Shown: one piece after another, positions 43,794 through 52,555 of the stretch
How positions within the stretch are numbered: the stretch's first letter is position 1
Layout: every line of letters starts with the position of its first letter
Assembly: GCF_900112615.1 (NCBI RefSeq)
Contig: NZ_FOMK01000002.1
Span: forward strand, 806,001 to 870,000
Origin: Chitinophaga sp. CF118
GTDB lineage: Bacteria > Bacteroidota > Bacteroidia > Chitinophagales > Chitinophagaceae
DNA: 64,000 nt
Direction of reading: 5' to 3'
Notes under the pieces: generated by a model
What the model was told of the DNA's origin: nothing
The model's input: the letters and a program-made list of their open reading frames with translations, nothing else
Databases searched by the model: none
Made by a program: the position numbers and the translations under genes

Positions 43794-43828
43794 AAAAAAG
43801 GGCTCTGATTAATATCAGAACCCTTTTT
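43794..43828. terminator. intrinsic terminator after the 401-aa gene
   Basis: AAAAAAGGGCTCTGAT pairs with ATCAGAACCCTTTTT with one mismatch, loop TAAT. It lies 16 bp beyond the stop of the minus-strand gene at 43844 and is flanked by A and T runs on both sides. Confidence 0.8.
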
Positions 43829-43843
43829 ACTTTTCATTTGTTT

Positions 43844-45049
43844 TTAGTCTTTCAGCTTATGTAGATACGTAGATAACTTAAATAATAATTCATCCTGCAA
43901 ACCTGCACGCAGTTTAGCTTCTTCCTCTGAGATACCCAGACGGCGCAAACGCTGATAAGAGCCGTAAGAGCTACCTATCAGTTCAAGACACTCCTGGATC
44001 TTTTGTTTCACTTCCACTTCTTTACTTCTCTTCTCAAATTCTTTCTTTGAAAGAATCTTTTCTACAAAGAATAAATTGTCTTTATCCTCTACCCATTTCT
44101 GTCCATGCCTGTGCTGTGGTTTATATATTTCCAGGTAACAATTATCCAATGTTAGCTGTTGTCCAAACTCTACGCGTAAATCAATTACCGTAGGTTTTTC
44201 CCTTCCGGTATCTGCCAGTTTCTTTTTAATGAAATTACTGATCTCTGTTCCCAGTTCGCCTGCACTCATCAATACCTGATTCAGTTCAGAAAATTCAAGG
44301 ATCACGGTAATATTGTTATATCGTGAGCCTGCTTTTAACTTACCTATCAGGCTGGGAGTATCCTGTTCATCAAACACAATATCTTCTACCTGGATCTTCG
44401 TAACCGAACGGAAGTTTGGTGTATACCCTTCAGATGCTGGCGTTGCTTTCTTATTAGGTGCTTTGGAAGCATCCTGCCGGCGGGTATATTGTACAAACTC
44501 GTCTACAAAACGGAGATCCTGATCTTTCACCTCCCTATACAGTTCATGCGTGGTGTAATGAATGATCTTACTGAGCAGCAGCACATCGTTCCAGCTATCG
44601 GCGTGCTGTACCTTTTTCAGTTCTTCCAGTACATCTGCCGCAGGCATGTTACGGCGGTACAATAATTCACCTACCAGGAAAATGGAATACTCATTAACCG
44701 GGTAGCCTAATTCAGGAAGCAGGTCGTACGGACTCCGTTTTTGGTCCCTTGCCTGACCCAATTGGTCTATATCAGACACAACAGGCGCCAACAGGTACTT
44801 CCGGGCCGCTTCCTTTAACTTTTTACTTACATAATCCAGCAGATGATCATTTACCTGGCTGTGACTCACAAAATCATGTAAAATCTGCACAAACCGTTTG
44901 GATGTTGGCAAGCCAAACTGTAGCAGAATATCATTCTCCATCTCTGGCGCAGCCGCTCTGCCTGCAGCTTTTCTGCCGGTTTTGGTGCGCGTTTCCTGCT
45001 GCTGGCAGTGCTGATAGTATTCCTGTAATTTCAGTTTAAGCTTATCCAT
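43844..45049 (-). CDS. conserved-looking cytoplasmic protein of unknown function
   Basis: 401 aa with no signal peptide or membrane helix. A basic, Ala-rich patch near residues 20-35 (RTKTGRKAAGRAAA) follows an N-terminal amphipathic helix. The rest is a mix of helical and charged segments: FGLPTSKRFVQILHDFV, YDLLPELGYPVNEYSIFLVGELLYRR, SRYNNITVILEFSELNQVLMSAGELGTEI, and a coiled-coil-like C-terminus (KKEFEKRSKEVEVKQKIQECLELIGS). Codon use and length suggest a real, expressed gene with its own terminator. I do not recognise the family. The basic patch could contact nucleic acid, but this is speculation. Confidence 0.75.
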   Translation of the reverse strand: MDKLKLKLQEYYQHCQQQETRTKTGRKAAGRAAAPEMENDILLQFGLPTSKRFVQILHDFVSHSQVNDHLLDYVSKKLKEAARKYLLAPVVSDIDQLGQARDQKRSPYDLLPELGYPVNEYSIFLVGELLYRRNMPAADVLEELKKVQHADSWNDVLLLSKIIHYTTHELYREVKDQDLRFVDEFVQYTRRQDASKAPNKKATPASEGYTPNFRSVTKIQVEDIVFDEQDTPSLIGKLKAGSRYNNITVILEFSELNQVLMSAGELGTEISNFIKKKLADTGREKPTVIDLRVEFGQQLTLDNCYLEIYKPQHRHGQKWVEDKDNLFFVEKILSKKEFEKRSKEVEVKQKIQECLELIGSSYGSYQRLRRLGISEEEAKLRAGLQDELLFKLSTYLHKLKD

Positions 45050-45289
45050 ATATTTATCTGATTAAATTCAACATAGTTACCCCTGCCCCTTTGCAGAGCA
45101 CGCCAGAGAATTCCATAGAAATCAATGCATGCGCCCGCTTAGCAGATACAATTGCTTGTTTTACAATAAGTTATTTAATGGGAGTAATGTTAGTAATCTA
45201 ATGGGAAGAATGCAAATCTACACATTTTCGGATAAGGAGCCAAAGGAAAATGCAAAAGATGGGTTTCAGGGCTAAATAAGCTATAAAGG

Positions 45290-45322
45290 AACAGTCCGGT
45301 CGGATTATACCGCCGGACTGTT
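45290..45322 (-). terminator. intrinsic terminator after the small lipoprotein gene
   Basis: AACAGTCCGG (45290-45299) pairs perfectly with CCGGACTGTT (45313-45322); an inner CGG/CCG pair extends the stem. It lies 4 bp past the stop at 45327. The remaining gap 45050-45289 shows no other feature. Confidence 0.8.
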
Positions 45323-45326
45323 GTTC

Positions 45327-45644
45327 TCAATGCATCAGGGCATTATATTCTTTTAACGTCATTACCTTTTTTATCACATACGCAGTATCAAGAAAGAACA
45401 CACGCTGAGATACTGTCATCTCTCCTGCCTTATTCTTTTCGCGGTATAAATGACTGATATGATAAGGATACCCGGAAATGCTGTCCTTTTCTATCTTCTC
45501 AAATTCAATGCCCTCATAAGTATGTGGATTGATTGAATTTGCAAGCATATATGCTTTCACATTGTTCTCTGCTTTTTCCTGTGGTGTAATACCCGTACAG
45601 GAGAATAAAGTTGCCAGCAGTAATCCTGAAAAAACCTTTTTCAC
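45327..45644 (-). CDS. small lipoprotein of unknown function
   Basis: 105 aa starting at a GTG (45642-45644); an ATG two bases further is out of frame. MKKVFSGLLLATLFSCTGITP is a lipoprotein signal (Cys16). The mature part is short and charged (AYMLANSINPHTYEGIEFEKIEKDSISGYPYHISHLY), with a pattern seen in small Bacteroidota lipoproteins that end in a hydrophobic VxKVMTL segment. Lies 25 bp downstream of the CE2-like esterase gene, so it is likely in the same transcript. No function is proposed. Confidence 0.7.
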   Translation of the reverse strand: MKKVFSGLLLATLFSCTGITPQEKAENNVKAYMLANSINPHTYEGIEFEKIEKDSISGYPYHISHLYREKNKAGEMTVSQRVFFLDTAYVIKKVMTLKEYNALMH

Positions 45645-45669
45645 ATGGAAATTTTAGCTGTTACGGTAA

Positions 45670-46743
45670 TTACCATTTTATTTTCTGATCTATAAAGCGG
45701 ATCAGATCTTTTGCCATGGCAGCCTGTTCGGCTGCACTGGGGTGCCCACCTGTATTTTTATATCCGAAAGAATGGGTATAAATGCGCTTATCCTTTAACC
45801 CGGCCACCGCTTTCTCAATATATCCAAACCAGGGGGCTTCTTTCCGGGCTGCATCCATACTGCCCAGCGCACAAATGATCGATGCCTTCGGGTACTTTGC
45901 CCGGATGGATTCCACGAGTTTACGGTATGCAGCTATAATCTGGTCCGGTCCGGGGGCCTTATCCCCAAAACGGGCTTTAAATTCAGCATGCTCTGGCTTT
46001 AAAACAATCCAGGAGTCATTCTGAAAAAGATTAATAACCACCACATCCGGCGTATATTTCGAAAAGTCCCATTTACTGCTGGAATCCATCGGGTCCAGCC
46101 GGTCGTACATCTCAGGCATAATCAGCGGAAACCAGCTCACCAACACCCCGATTCCGCTTTTTGAGATGGAGGAAAATTCTGCATCATAATGCCTTGCTGT
46201 AATAGCGGCATAACTAATATACCCATTTTCGTAAGGAGCAGTTCCCCGGTCTTGTCCGGTAGTATCCTCCACTGCATAACCACAGGTAATGGAATTGCCG
46301 TAGAATTCAATTTTCCTCTTTTTCACAGCGGGAGCCGGCAGTATCCTGCTATTATCATCCAGGGAAAACTGATAGAACCATGTTTTCCCCATCCCCCATT
46401 CAGTACGTTTATACAGTTCCAGGCTGTGTTTACCTGCCGGTAATCCTTTCACCAGCGTATACACCTGTGTGGTAGTATCCGGATGAATAATACCTACCAC
46501 CTTATTATCGACAATCACATTATATGAATTCTCGCCCCTTTCATCCTTTAGCGTGGCTTTAACACCGGTTCCGCTAAAGTTGATCTTTACAGATGTTCCT
46601 GACCAGGAAAGCTCCGCTGCTGCTGCTTTTAATGCCACCCTTCCCATATAATGAATATGCGGATCATCACTTTTTATAACAGGTTGCTGTGCCTTACAGG
46701 TTACAACCGCAAATAACAAGAAAATAAAATAAAGCCTTTGCAT
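45670..46743 (-). CDS. SGNH/GDSL esterase with CE2-type N-terminal jelly roll
   Basis: 357 aa, signal to about TCKAQ. Residues 28-135 form the beta-sandwich of CE2 acetyl-xylan esterases (YMGRVALKAAAAELSWSGTSVKINFSG, LYKRTEWGMGKTWFYQF). The SGNH domain begins at KIEFYGNSITCGY with nucleophile S151; the oxyanion Asn lies in VINLFQND, and the catalytic His is H334 in NTGGHPSAAEQ. The usual Asp three residues before the His is Gly here, consistent with a Ser-His dyad as known for CE2 enzymes. Expected to deacetylate plant or microbial polysaccharides. It is divergent from the small ORF at 46801; the small lipoprotein gene follows. Confidence 0.9.
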   Translation of the reverse strand: MQRLYFIFLLFAVVTCKAQQPVIKSDDPHIHYMGRVALKAAAAELSWSGTSVKINFSGTGVKATLKDERGENSYNVIVDNKVVGIIHPDTTTQVYTLVKGLPAGKHSLELYKRTEWGMGKTWFYQFSLDDNSRILPAPAVKKRKIEFYGNSITCGYAVEDTTGQDRGTAPYENGYISYAAITARHYDAEFSSISKSGIGVLVSWFPLIMPEMYDRLDPMDSSSKWDFSKYTPDVVVINLFQNDSWIVLKPEHAEFKARFGDKAPGPDQIIAAYRKLVESIRAKYPKASIICALGSMDAARKEAPWFGYIEKAVAGLKDKRIYTHSFGYKNTGGHPSAAEQAAMAKDLIRFIDQKIKW

Positions 46744-46800
46744 AATATGAACTTACAAAATTTATCGGGATAATGGTCTCGTTTTTGTGCTAAAAATAAT

Positions 46801-47082
46801 ATGGTAAGAGTTTATTTCAACCCTGATTATACACTGGCCTCTCCAATGACAAACGGGGAAGTAAAGATGGAAAATCTACAGCACATTGCTGATGTGGATG
46901 CATCAGACCTGAGAACAGCTTTCGAGATCTGCCAGAATACCGATACTCCCTGGACGGAGCAACAGGAAGTAAATCCAGAACCTGCTGTGGCAGAAGGCAC
47001 CCGTTCAATCGCTCCGGGCGATGTACTGGAACTGGATGGGGAATGGTACCTGGTGGGTGCTAATGACTTCCAGAAGATCTGA
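46801..47082 (+). CDS. small soluble protein of unknown function
   Basis: 93 aa, acidic, without signal or membrane segment. The C-terminal part RSIAPGDVLELDGEWYLVGANDF has the RSxxxGDVxxxxGxxYxV pattern of the YodL-like domain found in mobile-element and antirestriction proteins. The N-terminal half (VYFNPDYTLASPM, DASDLRTAFEICQNTD) matches the style of such accessory proteins. The link is tentative. It is followed directly by a 28-bp perfect-stem terminator, which supports that the gene is expressed. Confidence 0.6.
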   Translation: MVRVYFNPDYTLASPMTNGEVKMENLQHIADVDASDLRTAFEICQNTDTPWTEQQEVNPEPAVAEGTRSIAPGDVLELDGEWYLVGANDFQKI

Positions 47083-47104
47083 CCGGGATCATTAATTGAA
47101 TAGA

Positions 47105-47168
47105 GAAAAAGTCATCCTTCGTTCATCCTTCGTCTTTTAACGAAGGATGAACGAAGGATGACTTTTTC
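47105..47168. terminator. bidirectional terminator with a 28-bp perfect stem
   Basis: 47105-47132 pairs perfectly with 47141-47168, loop TCTTTTAA. The stem contains an internal direct repeat CATCCTTCGT. It begins 22 bp after the stop of the small gene. The strong stem and flanking A and T runs suit termination on both strands. Confidence 0.85.
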
Positions 47169-47279
47169 CCGTCTCCTTTAACGATGATGTTTTTTAAAAA
47201 ACCTGGCATATCTCTACCAAACAAAAAGAGGCCAACCTGATTACAGGCGACCTCTTCTTTATGCTATAGTTGATATTAA

Positions 47280-48779
47280 TTAATAGTTGACAGCTTTTCC
47301 TGCATTTACCTGTCCGTTTCCGAAATAGGCATCTTTACCATGAACTCCATAATCTGTAGATGATTGTTTTAATATCAGATCTACCAATACCGGATGGATC
47401 TTATGATGTTTACCATATATCAATGCTATTACACCGCTAGCTGCGGGTGCGGCCATACTGGTTCCTGCAGCCCAGCCATAATAGTATGTATTGGAAGCCT
47501 CATCCCAGTAACCGATATTGAAAACGAAATCGAACACATATTCATAGTTTACGATACCTCCTACATCTACAATCGTAGTATTTGGAGGAAGCGCATAATT
47601 ACCACCGGGAGCACCATAAGAAATGAATGCCTTACCGTAGTTGGTAAAGATAGATGGTATATATAAAGTAGTATCCTGGTTAATACCCCAGCCCAGCGGA
47701 CCATTAGATGCGATAGATAATACACCGAGAGCGGCAGCAGGGTAAGTAATAAACCTTTTCTCTGTATCATAATTATAACCATCATTACCGGCAGCAGCTA
47801 CCACGGTGGTACCACGCAATGTAGCATACAGGGTGGTCCTGTTTAAAGCCAGCACCAGGTCTTTTATGTCCCTGTCATATTCTACTACATAATCATCAGA
47901 AGGATCATCAGGTGTACCATTATCATCAGTATAAGTTTTGCGTGGTAATTCTCCACCCAAACTCATATTAATAACATCTGCACCGTGATTAACAGCATAG
48001 AAAATCCCGTCAATAATACCGCTGAAAGGGCCATTACCTGCATCAGACAATACTTTCACCAGTATTAACTTCGCTTCGGGAGCTATCCCTACTACCCCAC
48101 GTGCATCATCCAGTGCGGCAATAGTTCCGGCAACATGTGAACCATGACTGAAGCCTGCAGCGCCATGATACTGCGCTTCTTCTCCTTCAATAAAACTGTG
48201 GCTCAGAATAATGTTAGGAGCAATATTGGGTTCGTTCAGTAAAAAACCACCATCCAGTACTGCTACTGTGGCACCTTTACCCTTATATCCTTTCTGCCAG
48301 GCCTGTGGTGCCTTTACCGAATTAAGCCCCCACTGCAGGAAACTGTAAGGATTATTAACTGCCACAGCTGCTGATTTAGCAGATAAAGGAGTCGTCGTAC
48401 CAGGGGTATACCGTACGTCTGAACGGTAGGTTTTGCCTGGCAGCCGCCAGTTCATTTTTACATCTACTACTACTGACTGCACACCTGCAACCAGCCTTGC
48501 CTTTGCAGGGAAAGTAGGATCCGGGGTCTGTACACGGATTAAACCTAATTCCTGAATGGCTTCTTTAAACTTGAATTTTTTAACGCCTAACTGAGTGAGG
48601 CTCTCTGAAATACTCTCCAGTTTAACACCTTCTTTGGCAATAATAACAAATCCTCTGTCCGGGGGCTTGTTCAAAAGAGTGCTTTTTCCTGTAATAGTTC
48701 TTGGTTCCTTGCTACAGGATACTAAAATCAGCAGCATCACCAACGGCAACGCGAAGTGGAATAGTCGATTTTTCTTCAT
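47280..48779 (-). CDS. S8 (subtilisin-family) serine peptidase lipoprotein
   Basis: 499 aa. Lipoprotein signal with lipobox LILVSCSKE (Cys near 22). An N-terminal propeptide-like region (about 30-120) precedes the catalytic domain: Asp in GATVAVLDGGF, His in GFSHGSHVAGTIAA (near 213), oxyanion Asn in VAAAGNDGYN, and Ser near 440 in GTSMAAPAASGVIALI. All four are intact. The presence of an extended insert with a DDNGTPDDPSDD segment suggests a calcium-binding loop. It should act at the outer membrane or cell surface on proteins; substrate unknown. A gap of 230 bp to the GH9 gene carries a perfect-stem terminator. Confidence 0.95.
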   Translation of the reverse strand: MKKNRLFHFALPLVMLLILVSCSKEPRTITGKSTLLNKPPDRGFVIIAKEGVKLESISESLTQLGVKKFKFKEAIQELGLIRVQTPDPTFPAKARLVAGVQSVVVDVKMNWRLPGKTYRSDVRYTPGTTTPLSAKSAAVAVNNPYSFLQWGLNSVKAPQAWQKGYKGKGATVAVLDGGFLLNEPNIAPNIILSHSFIEGEEAQYHGAAGFSHGSHVAGTIAALDDARGVVGIAPEAKLILVKVLSDAGNGPFSGIIDGIFYAVNHGADVINMSLGGELPRKTYTDDNGTPDDPSDDYVVEYDRDIKDLVLALNRTTLYATLRGTTVVAAAGNDGYNYDTEKRFITYPAAALGVLSIASNGPLGWGINQDTTLYIPSIFTNYGKAFISYGAPGGNYALPPNTTIVDVGGIVNYEYVFDFVFNIGYWDEASNTYYYGWAAGTSMAAPAASGVIALIYGKHHKIHPVLVDLILKQSSTDYGVHGKDAYFGNGQVNAGKAVNY

Positions 48780-48949
48780 AGCGATTCGTATTAAATGATT
48801 AACAAAATGAATTATGAAACGGGGTATTATTATTTTACACAGATTGCTTGCTAAGGGTCTTAATAATTCTGTTCTATTGCTACATAAGGGTCAATGAATT
48901 TACTCAAATAATTCAGATTTTTCAATATTTTATCAAATACGACAAAAAA

Positions 48950-48990
48950 AAAGGTCGTCTCTTATGCTTTAAACATAAGAGACGACCTTT
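48950..48990 (-). terminator. intrinsic terminator after the GH9 gene
   Basis: AAAGGTCGTCTCTTATG (48950-48966) pairs perfectly with CATAAGAGACGACCTTT (48974-48990), loop CTTTAAA. The minus-strand T-run is the A-rich segment 48943-48951. It ends 20 bp past the GH9 stop. Confidence 0.88.
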
Positions 48991-49009
48991 CAAGAAACAA
49001 TAAATTAAA

Positions 49010-50824
49010 TTAATTAACAGCTATTGCCAGCAGGTACCATGCAGCATGCGGTAACCACTGTTCTGCCCAACGCCAGTCGTAGTCTTTTCCAGTACTGGCA
49101 TATGAGAGATTGAAATCAATATCATCTTCGTTTGCCAGTCCGGAGGTAATACCATTAACAATACCACCTGGTGCATTAGTATATTCAAATGTTCCAAAGA
49201 ACCCATAGGCGGGATTGTTATGCCCTGTGCCCTGTAACATACAGGCATCATAAGGATTAAGCCCAAGAATCCAGTTCAGTTGGTTCAGCGCAAAATTGTC
49301 CAGTTTATCATGCAGCACTTTATCTTCCTTAAATAATTGAGAGGCCATTCTTGCAGCAACGGCTACTGATCCAAGCCTTGCATTCTCTCCCTGCCACCAG
49401 GGCGATGCTTCACTGCCATGAGGAAAGAAAAAGGTACTTTTCCTGTTGCCAGCAGTATCTTCTGTGTATTGCCTGCTGTATCCAAACGGGTTATTTACTT
49501 CTGCAGTAAGAGCAAGTTCATACTGCATGCTCTTTCTCACAGTCTCCTTTACTTTCAGTTGCAGATCCGCAGATGCTATTGTATAAAAATTCAAAAGGCT
49601 GATGACAGGTAAACCGGCATCTGATGGATGAAAGAATGGCCTGTCTTTGTCATCTGCCCTGAAGTAACCCCTCACAGTAAGTCTACCCATCAGTTGATTG
49701 GCTCGCTTATTAGCGGCCTTCAGATATTCACTTTTTTTTGTGGCTTTATACAATTCTGTAGCAGCACTCAAAGCACAATAATCATCTACAATATTCTCTT
49801 TTTTATCATTCGTCATCAGCACATTTTCTTTTTCAAGGAAAACAAAGGCTTCTTCCGCTGCTTTCAGATAAGCAGCATTACTGAATTCACCGGATGTATC
49901 ATAGGTGGAAGCAATAGCCAGTGCGGCAATAGAAAGCCCTGCACCGGAACGGTAGCTGGACTGGTAACTTCTCCAGTTGTTTGCCTCATCCCTGCCACTA
50001 TAAGATTGATCTTTTGATTGTTTAATCCTGTAACCTTTATCTTCTGCACGGATCACACGGTCCTTAGCCATTTTTCCCGGTCCGGGAGCAGAAACAGAGC
50101 GATAAAATGATCCATTGGGTGCTTTGAGGCGAACAAGATAATCAGCGCCATACATCGCTTCATCCTGTACACGTCTTAAATATTGTCGGTAGTCTGTTCC
50201 CGGCTTTTGTTTTAAGAGATCATAAGTATGCAGTAAACTCCATACCGTAAGTGAAATCTGCTGAGGATTAAAATAGGTAGAAAAAGAAAGATGCGAAAGG
50301 TGTTTTCCATAATCTCCGGTTGCATCATACCAGCCACCATGTGCATCTATAGTATCTGTTGTTTTGCCGGAGAGTAAAAGGTGATGATCTGCCTGATCAA
50401 GCAAACCAGAACTTCTTTGTCCTTTAAAATAATAAATAACATCTGAAATTGTAGCCTGTTCCAGCAGATTTTTATTAATACTGAAAGGATAAGAAATAAC
50501 CTGTTTCCCGGCTACTACCACACTCAGGTAATAATTGCCAAACGTTTTATAATCACTGAAATCAATAGTCCAGAAAAGCCAGTGTTTCCATTTATCTACC
50601 GGACCGCTATACGCAACTTTTCCGGTATATACTTTCTTACCTGTTACAGCATCCACTAACTCAAAATTACCAATAGCCTGTTTAGACTCGGCCATCACAA
50701 TGGCCTGTTTGGATTTGCTGTATTCATACCCCACATGGTTGGTAATTACCTTCACCGATTGGGCTATAAGCATACCCGGTAGTAACAACAGTAAAATTAA
50801 GGTCAGCCTTATCGAAAAGTTCAT
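49010..50824 (-). CDS. GH9 glycoside hydrolase with CelD-type N-terminal Ig domain
   Basis: 604 aa from the ATG at 50822-50824; a longer frame to 50875 lacks a signal start. Signal peptide LLPGMLIAQS, then the CelD_N Ig-like domain (NHVGYEYSKSKQAIVM...SFPFSINKN-like), then the GH9 (alpha/alpha)6 barrel. The base-bearing motif reads DATGDYGKH (Asp at 167 and 171) where classic GH9 cellulases have DAGD; this one-residue longer form followed by LSHLS is the type seen in GH9 exo-glucosaminidase or cellodextrinase groups. The barrel ends with HNNPAYG and an acid near EDDIDFNLSY. Predicted to release terminal glucosyl or glucosaminyl units; which one is not clear. Element C lies upstream. Confidence 0.9.
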   Translation of the reverse strand: MNFSIRLTLILLLLLPGMLIAQSVKVITNHVGYEYSKSKQAIVMAESKQAIGNFELVDAVTGKKVYTGKVAYSGPVDKWKHWLFWTIDFSDYKTFGNYYLSVVVAGKQVISYPFSINKNLLEQATISDVIYYFKGQRSSGLLDQADHHLLLSGKTTDTIDAHGGWYDATGDYGKHLSHLSFSTYFNPQQISLTVWSLLHTYDLLKQKPGTDYRQYLRRVQDEAMYGADYLVRLKAPNGSFYRSVSAPGPGKMAKDRVIRAEDKGYRIKQSKDQSYSGRDEANNWRSYQSSYRSGAGLSIAALAIASTYDTSGEFSNAAYLKAAEEAFVFLEKENVLMTNDKKENIVDDYCALSAATELYKATKKSEYLKAANKRANQLMGRLTVRGYFRADDKDRPFFHPSDAGLPVISLLNFYTIASADLQLKVKETVRKSMQYELALTAEVNNPFGYSRQYTEDTAGNRKSTFFFPHGSEASPWWQGENARLGSVAVAARMASQLFKEDKVLHDKLDNFALNQLNWILGLNPYDACMLQGTGHNNPAYGFFGTFEYTNAPGGIVNGITSGLANEDDIDFNLSYASTGKDYDWRWAEQWLPHAAWYLLAIAVN

Positions 50825-50948
50825 AGTTTGTAATTTTTCCGGTAGACAATAAATATGTACCCTAAAATAAACCAATGAACTGAATGTTTTTAAAATAATG
50901 ATGAGCGGTCTGTTGAATTAATGTCAACATATCGTCTGGAATACCGGA

Positions 50949-51018
50949 GGACTCAGGTGGGTAATTGCGGACCGCAGACAATACCCAATGGGTACAGTCC
51001 GCAATCCCACCTGAATCT
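50949..51018. repeat. dispersed palindromic element, copy C (short form)
   Basis: GGACTCAGGTGGGTAATTGCGGAC pairs with GTCCGCAATCCCACCTGAATCT (ends 50949 and 51018), with one mismatch (C for T in the left arm). The interior of the long copies is missing, leaving only CGCAGACAATACCCAATGGGTACA, which itself contains the palindrome TACCCAATGGGTA. It lies 17 bp past the stop of the decarboxylase gene, on which it probably acts as terminator. Confidence 0.85.
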
Positions 51019-51035
51019 AAAGTGACAACATTCCA

Positions 51036-52550
51036 CTATAAATCTTTCACATAATCTTTCCCGCATTCTTTAATGGCCGTGAGAATATGCCGGATATCAT
51101 CAATGGTCGTTAATGGATTCAGTATAGTAAACTTCAGGTAGAATGCCTGGTTTACTTTTGTGCTGGCAAGTAAAATTTCGCCACTGAAGAATAACGCCTT
51201 TTTGATATACTGATTCACCTCACAGGGATTAGCCGTCATATCAGCCGGATAATAACGGAATACAAGTACTCCAAGGTCTGAATGACTTAACAGCTTAAAT
51301 GCACCATCCTCTTCTATCATACAGGCGGCTTTCTCCGCAGTTTCTATGATCGTATCGGTATAAGCACCCAGTTGCTGCTTACCCATCAACCGCAAAGTAA
51401 ACCATAGTTTCAACGCATCAAATCTGCGTGTACTCTGCGTAACGGATTTATTGATCTGCGCTGGCAGCTCGTCATAATCCTGTTCTTTAGGATTCAGATA
51501 ATCAGCATGATGCTTAATAAGGTTCAGATGCAGTTTATTCTTTACCAGGAAAGCACTGCTGCTGATAGGCTGGAAAAAAGACTTATGATAATCAACCGTC
51601 ACAGAATCCGCCAGCTCTATCCCATTTAGCAGGTAACGGTATTTATCGGATAACAGCAACCCACAGCCATAAGCGGCATCTATGTGGAACCATAATTTAT
51701 ACTTACCTGCAAGACGGCCAATTTCCTGTAATGGATCCATATTCCCAAAGTCTGTAGTACCAGCAGTAGCAACGATAGCAATAGGAATATTTCCCAACTC
51801 CAGCTCTTTTTTAATAGCTGCTTCAAGCTTCACCGCATTCATACGGAAACGGTTATCTGTATCAATCTTTATAATGGCTTGTTCACCCAGTCCCAGTAAA
51901 GAAGCATTCTTCTGATTACTGAAATGCGCCTTATCCGACACAAAGATCCTGAACCGGGAAGCCTCTGCCGGGCAGCCATCCATCTTGATATTATGCCCCA
52001 GGAATTCGAGTGCATAATAATCCCTTGCCAGCAATAAGCCCATCATATTACTTTGAGATCCACCGCCGGTAAACACGCCATCACAGGCAGTATCAAACCC
52101 AATCTGCGCACCTGTCCAGTCAATCAGTTTACGCTCCATAAACGTACCTCCGGCACTCTGATCGTAAGTGTCCTGCGAAGAATTGATTGCACTGATAATT
52201 ACTTCCGCAGCCAGCGCAGGTATCACTACAGGGCAGTTCAGATGTGCAATGTATTGTGGCAAATGAAAGGCAGTAGCATGTTTGATATAGAGCGTATTCA
52301 CTTCCTCAAGAAGGCTCTCGTAATCGGGCAGCGGTGTATCAAAATCAATGGTATTAAATTGTGCCAGCAGCGCTGCAGGTGTTATACCACTAAAAGGTTT
52401 TTTATTGTTTTGCAGAAAAGATGATACACTTTCTCCCGCAGCAGTAATAGCCGCACGGTACTCCTGTTCTGTTCCTGCGTAAAAGAGATCCTTATAAAAA
52501 GTATCATCTGTCTTATCCTGTAAGACTGCCAAAGTTTGTTGTTCTTGCAT
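51036..52550 (-). CDS. PLP-dependent diamine-forming decarboxylase of the siderophore operon
   Basis: 504 aa, group-II (DDC/GAD-type) decarboxylase. Seen: FTGGGSQSNMMGLLLARDYY (162-180), HFSNQKNASLLGLGEQAI, the PLP-stacking and Asp segment WFHIDAAYGCGLLLS (287-301), and the PLP Lys K323 in TVDYHKSFF. The family includes DesA/BibA-type lysine decarboxylases and the diaminobutyrate decarboxylases. In this operon it should convert lysine or hydroxylysine to cadaverine or hydroxycadaverine, the first diamine step of a hydroxamate siderophore. A similar decarboxylase from C. pinensis is, to my recollection, known to accept hydroxylated lysine. It ends the operon, 5 bp after the dioxygenase gene, with element C just beyond it. 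Confidence 0.9.
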   Translation of the reverse strand: MQEQQTLAVLQDKTDDTFYKDLFYAGTEQEYRAAITAAGESVSSFLQNNKKPFSGITPAALLAQFNTIDFDTPLPDYESLLEEVNTLYIKHATAFHLPQYIAHLNCPVVIPALAAEVIISAINSSQDTYDQSAGGTFMERKLIDWTGAQIGFDTACDGVFTGGGSQSNMMGLLLARDYYALEFLGHNIKMDGCPAEASRFRIFVSDKAHFSNQKNASLLGLGEQAIIKIDTDNRFRMNAVKLEAAIKKELELGNIPIAIVATAGTTDFGNMDPLQEIGRLAGKYKLWFHIDAAYGCGLLLSDKYRYLLNGIELADSVTVDYHKSFFQPISSSAFLVKNKLHLNLIKHHADYLNPKEQDYDELPAQINKSVTQSTRRFDALKLWFTLRLMGKQQLGAYTDTIIETAEKAACMIEEDGAFKLLSHSDLGVLVFRYYPADMTANPCEVNQYIKKALFFSGEILLASTKVNQAFYLKFTILNPLTTIDDIRHILTAIKECGKDYVKDL

Positions 52551-52555
52551 ATTAT

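Noticed and set aside
43600-43864. two opposed short frames (64 and 77 codons)
   Set aside because: They overlap each other and a terminator, with no signal, domain or credible start; kept only as an unexplained gap.
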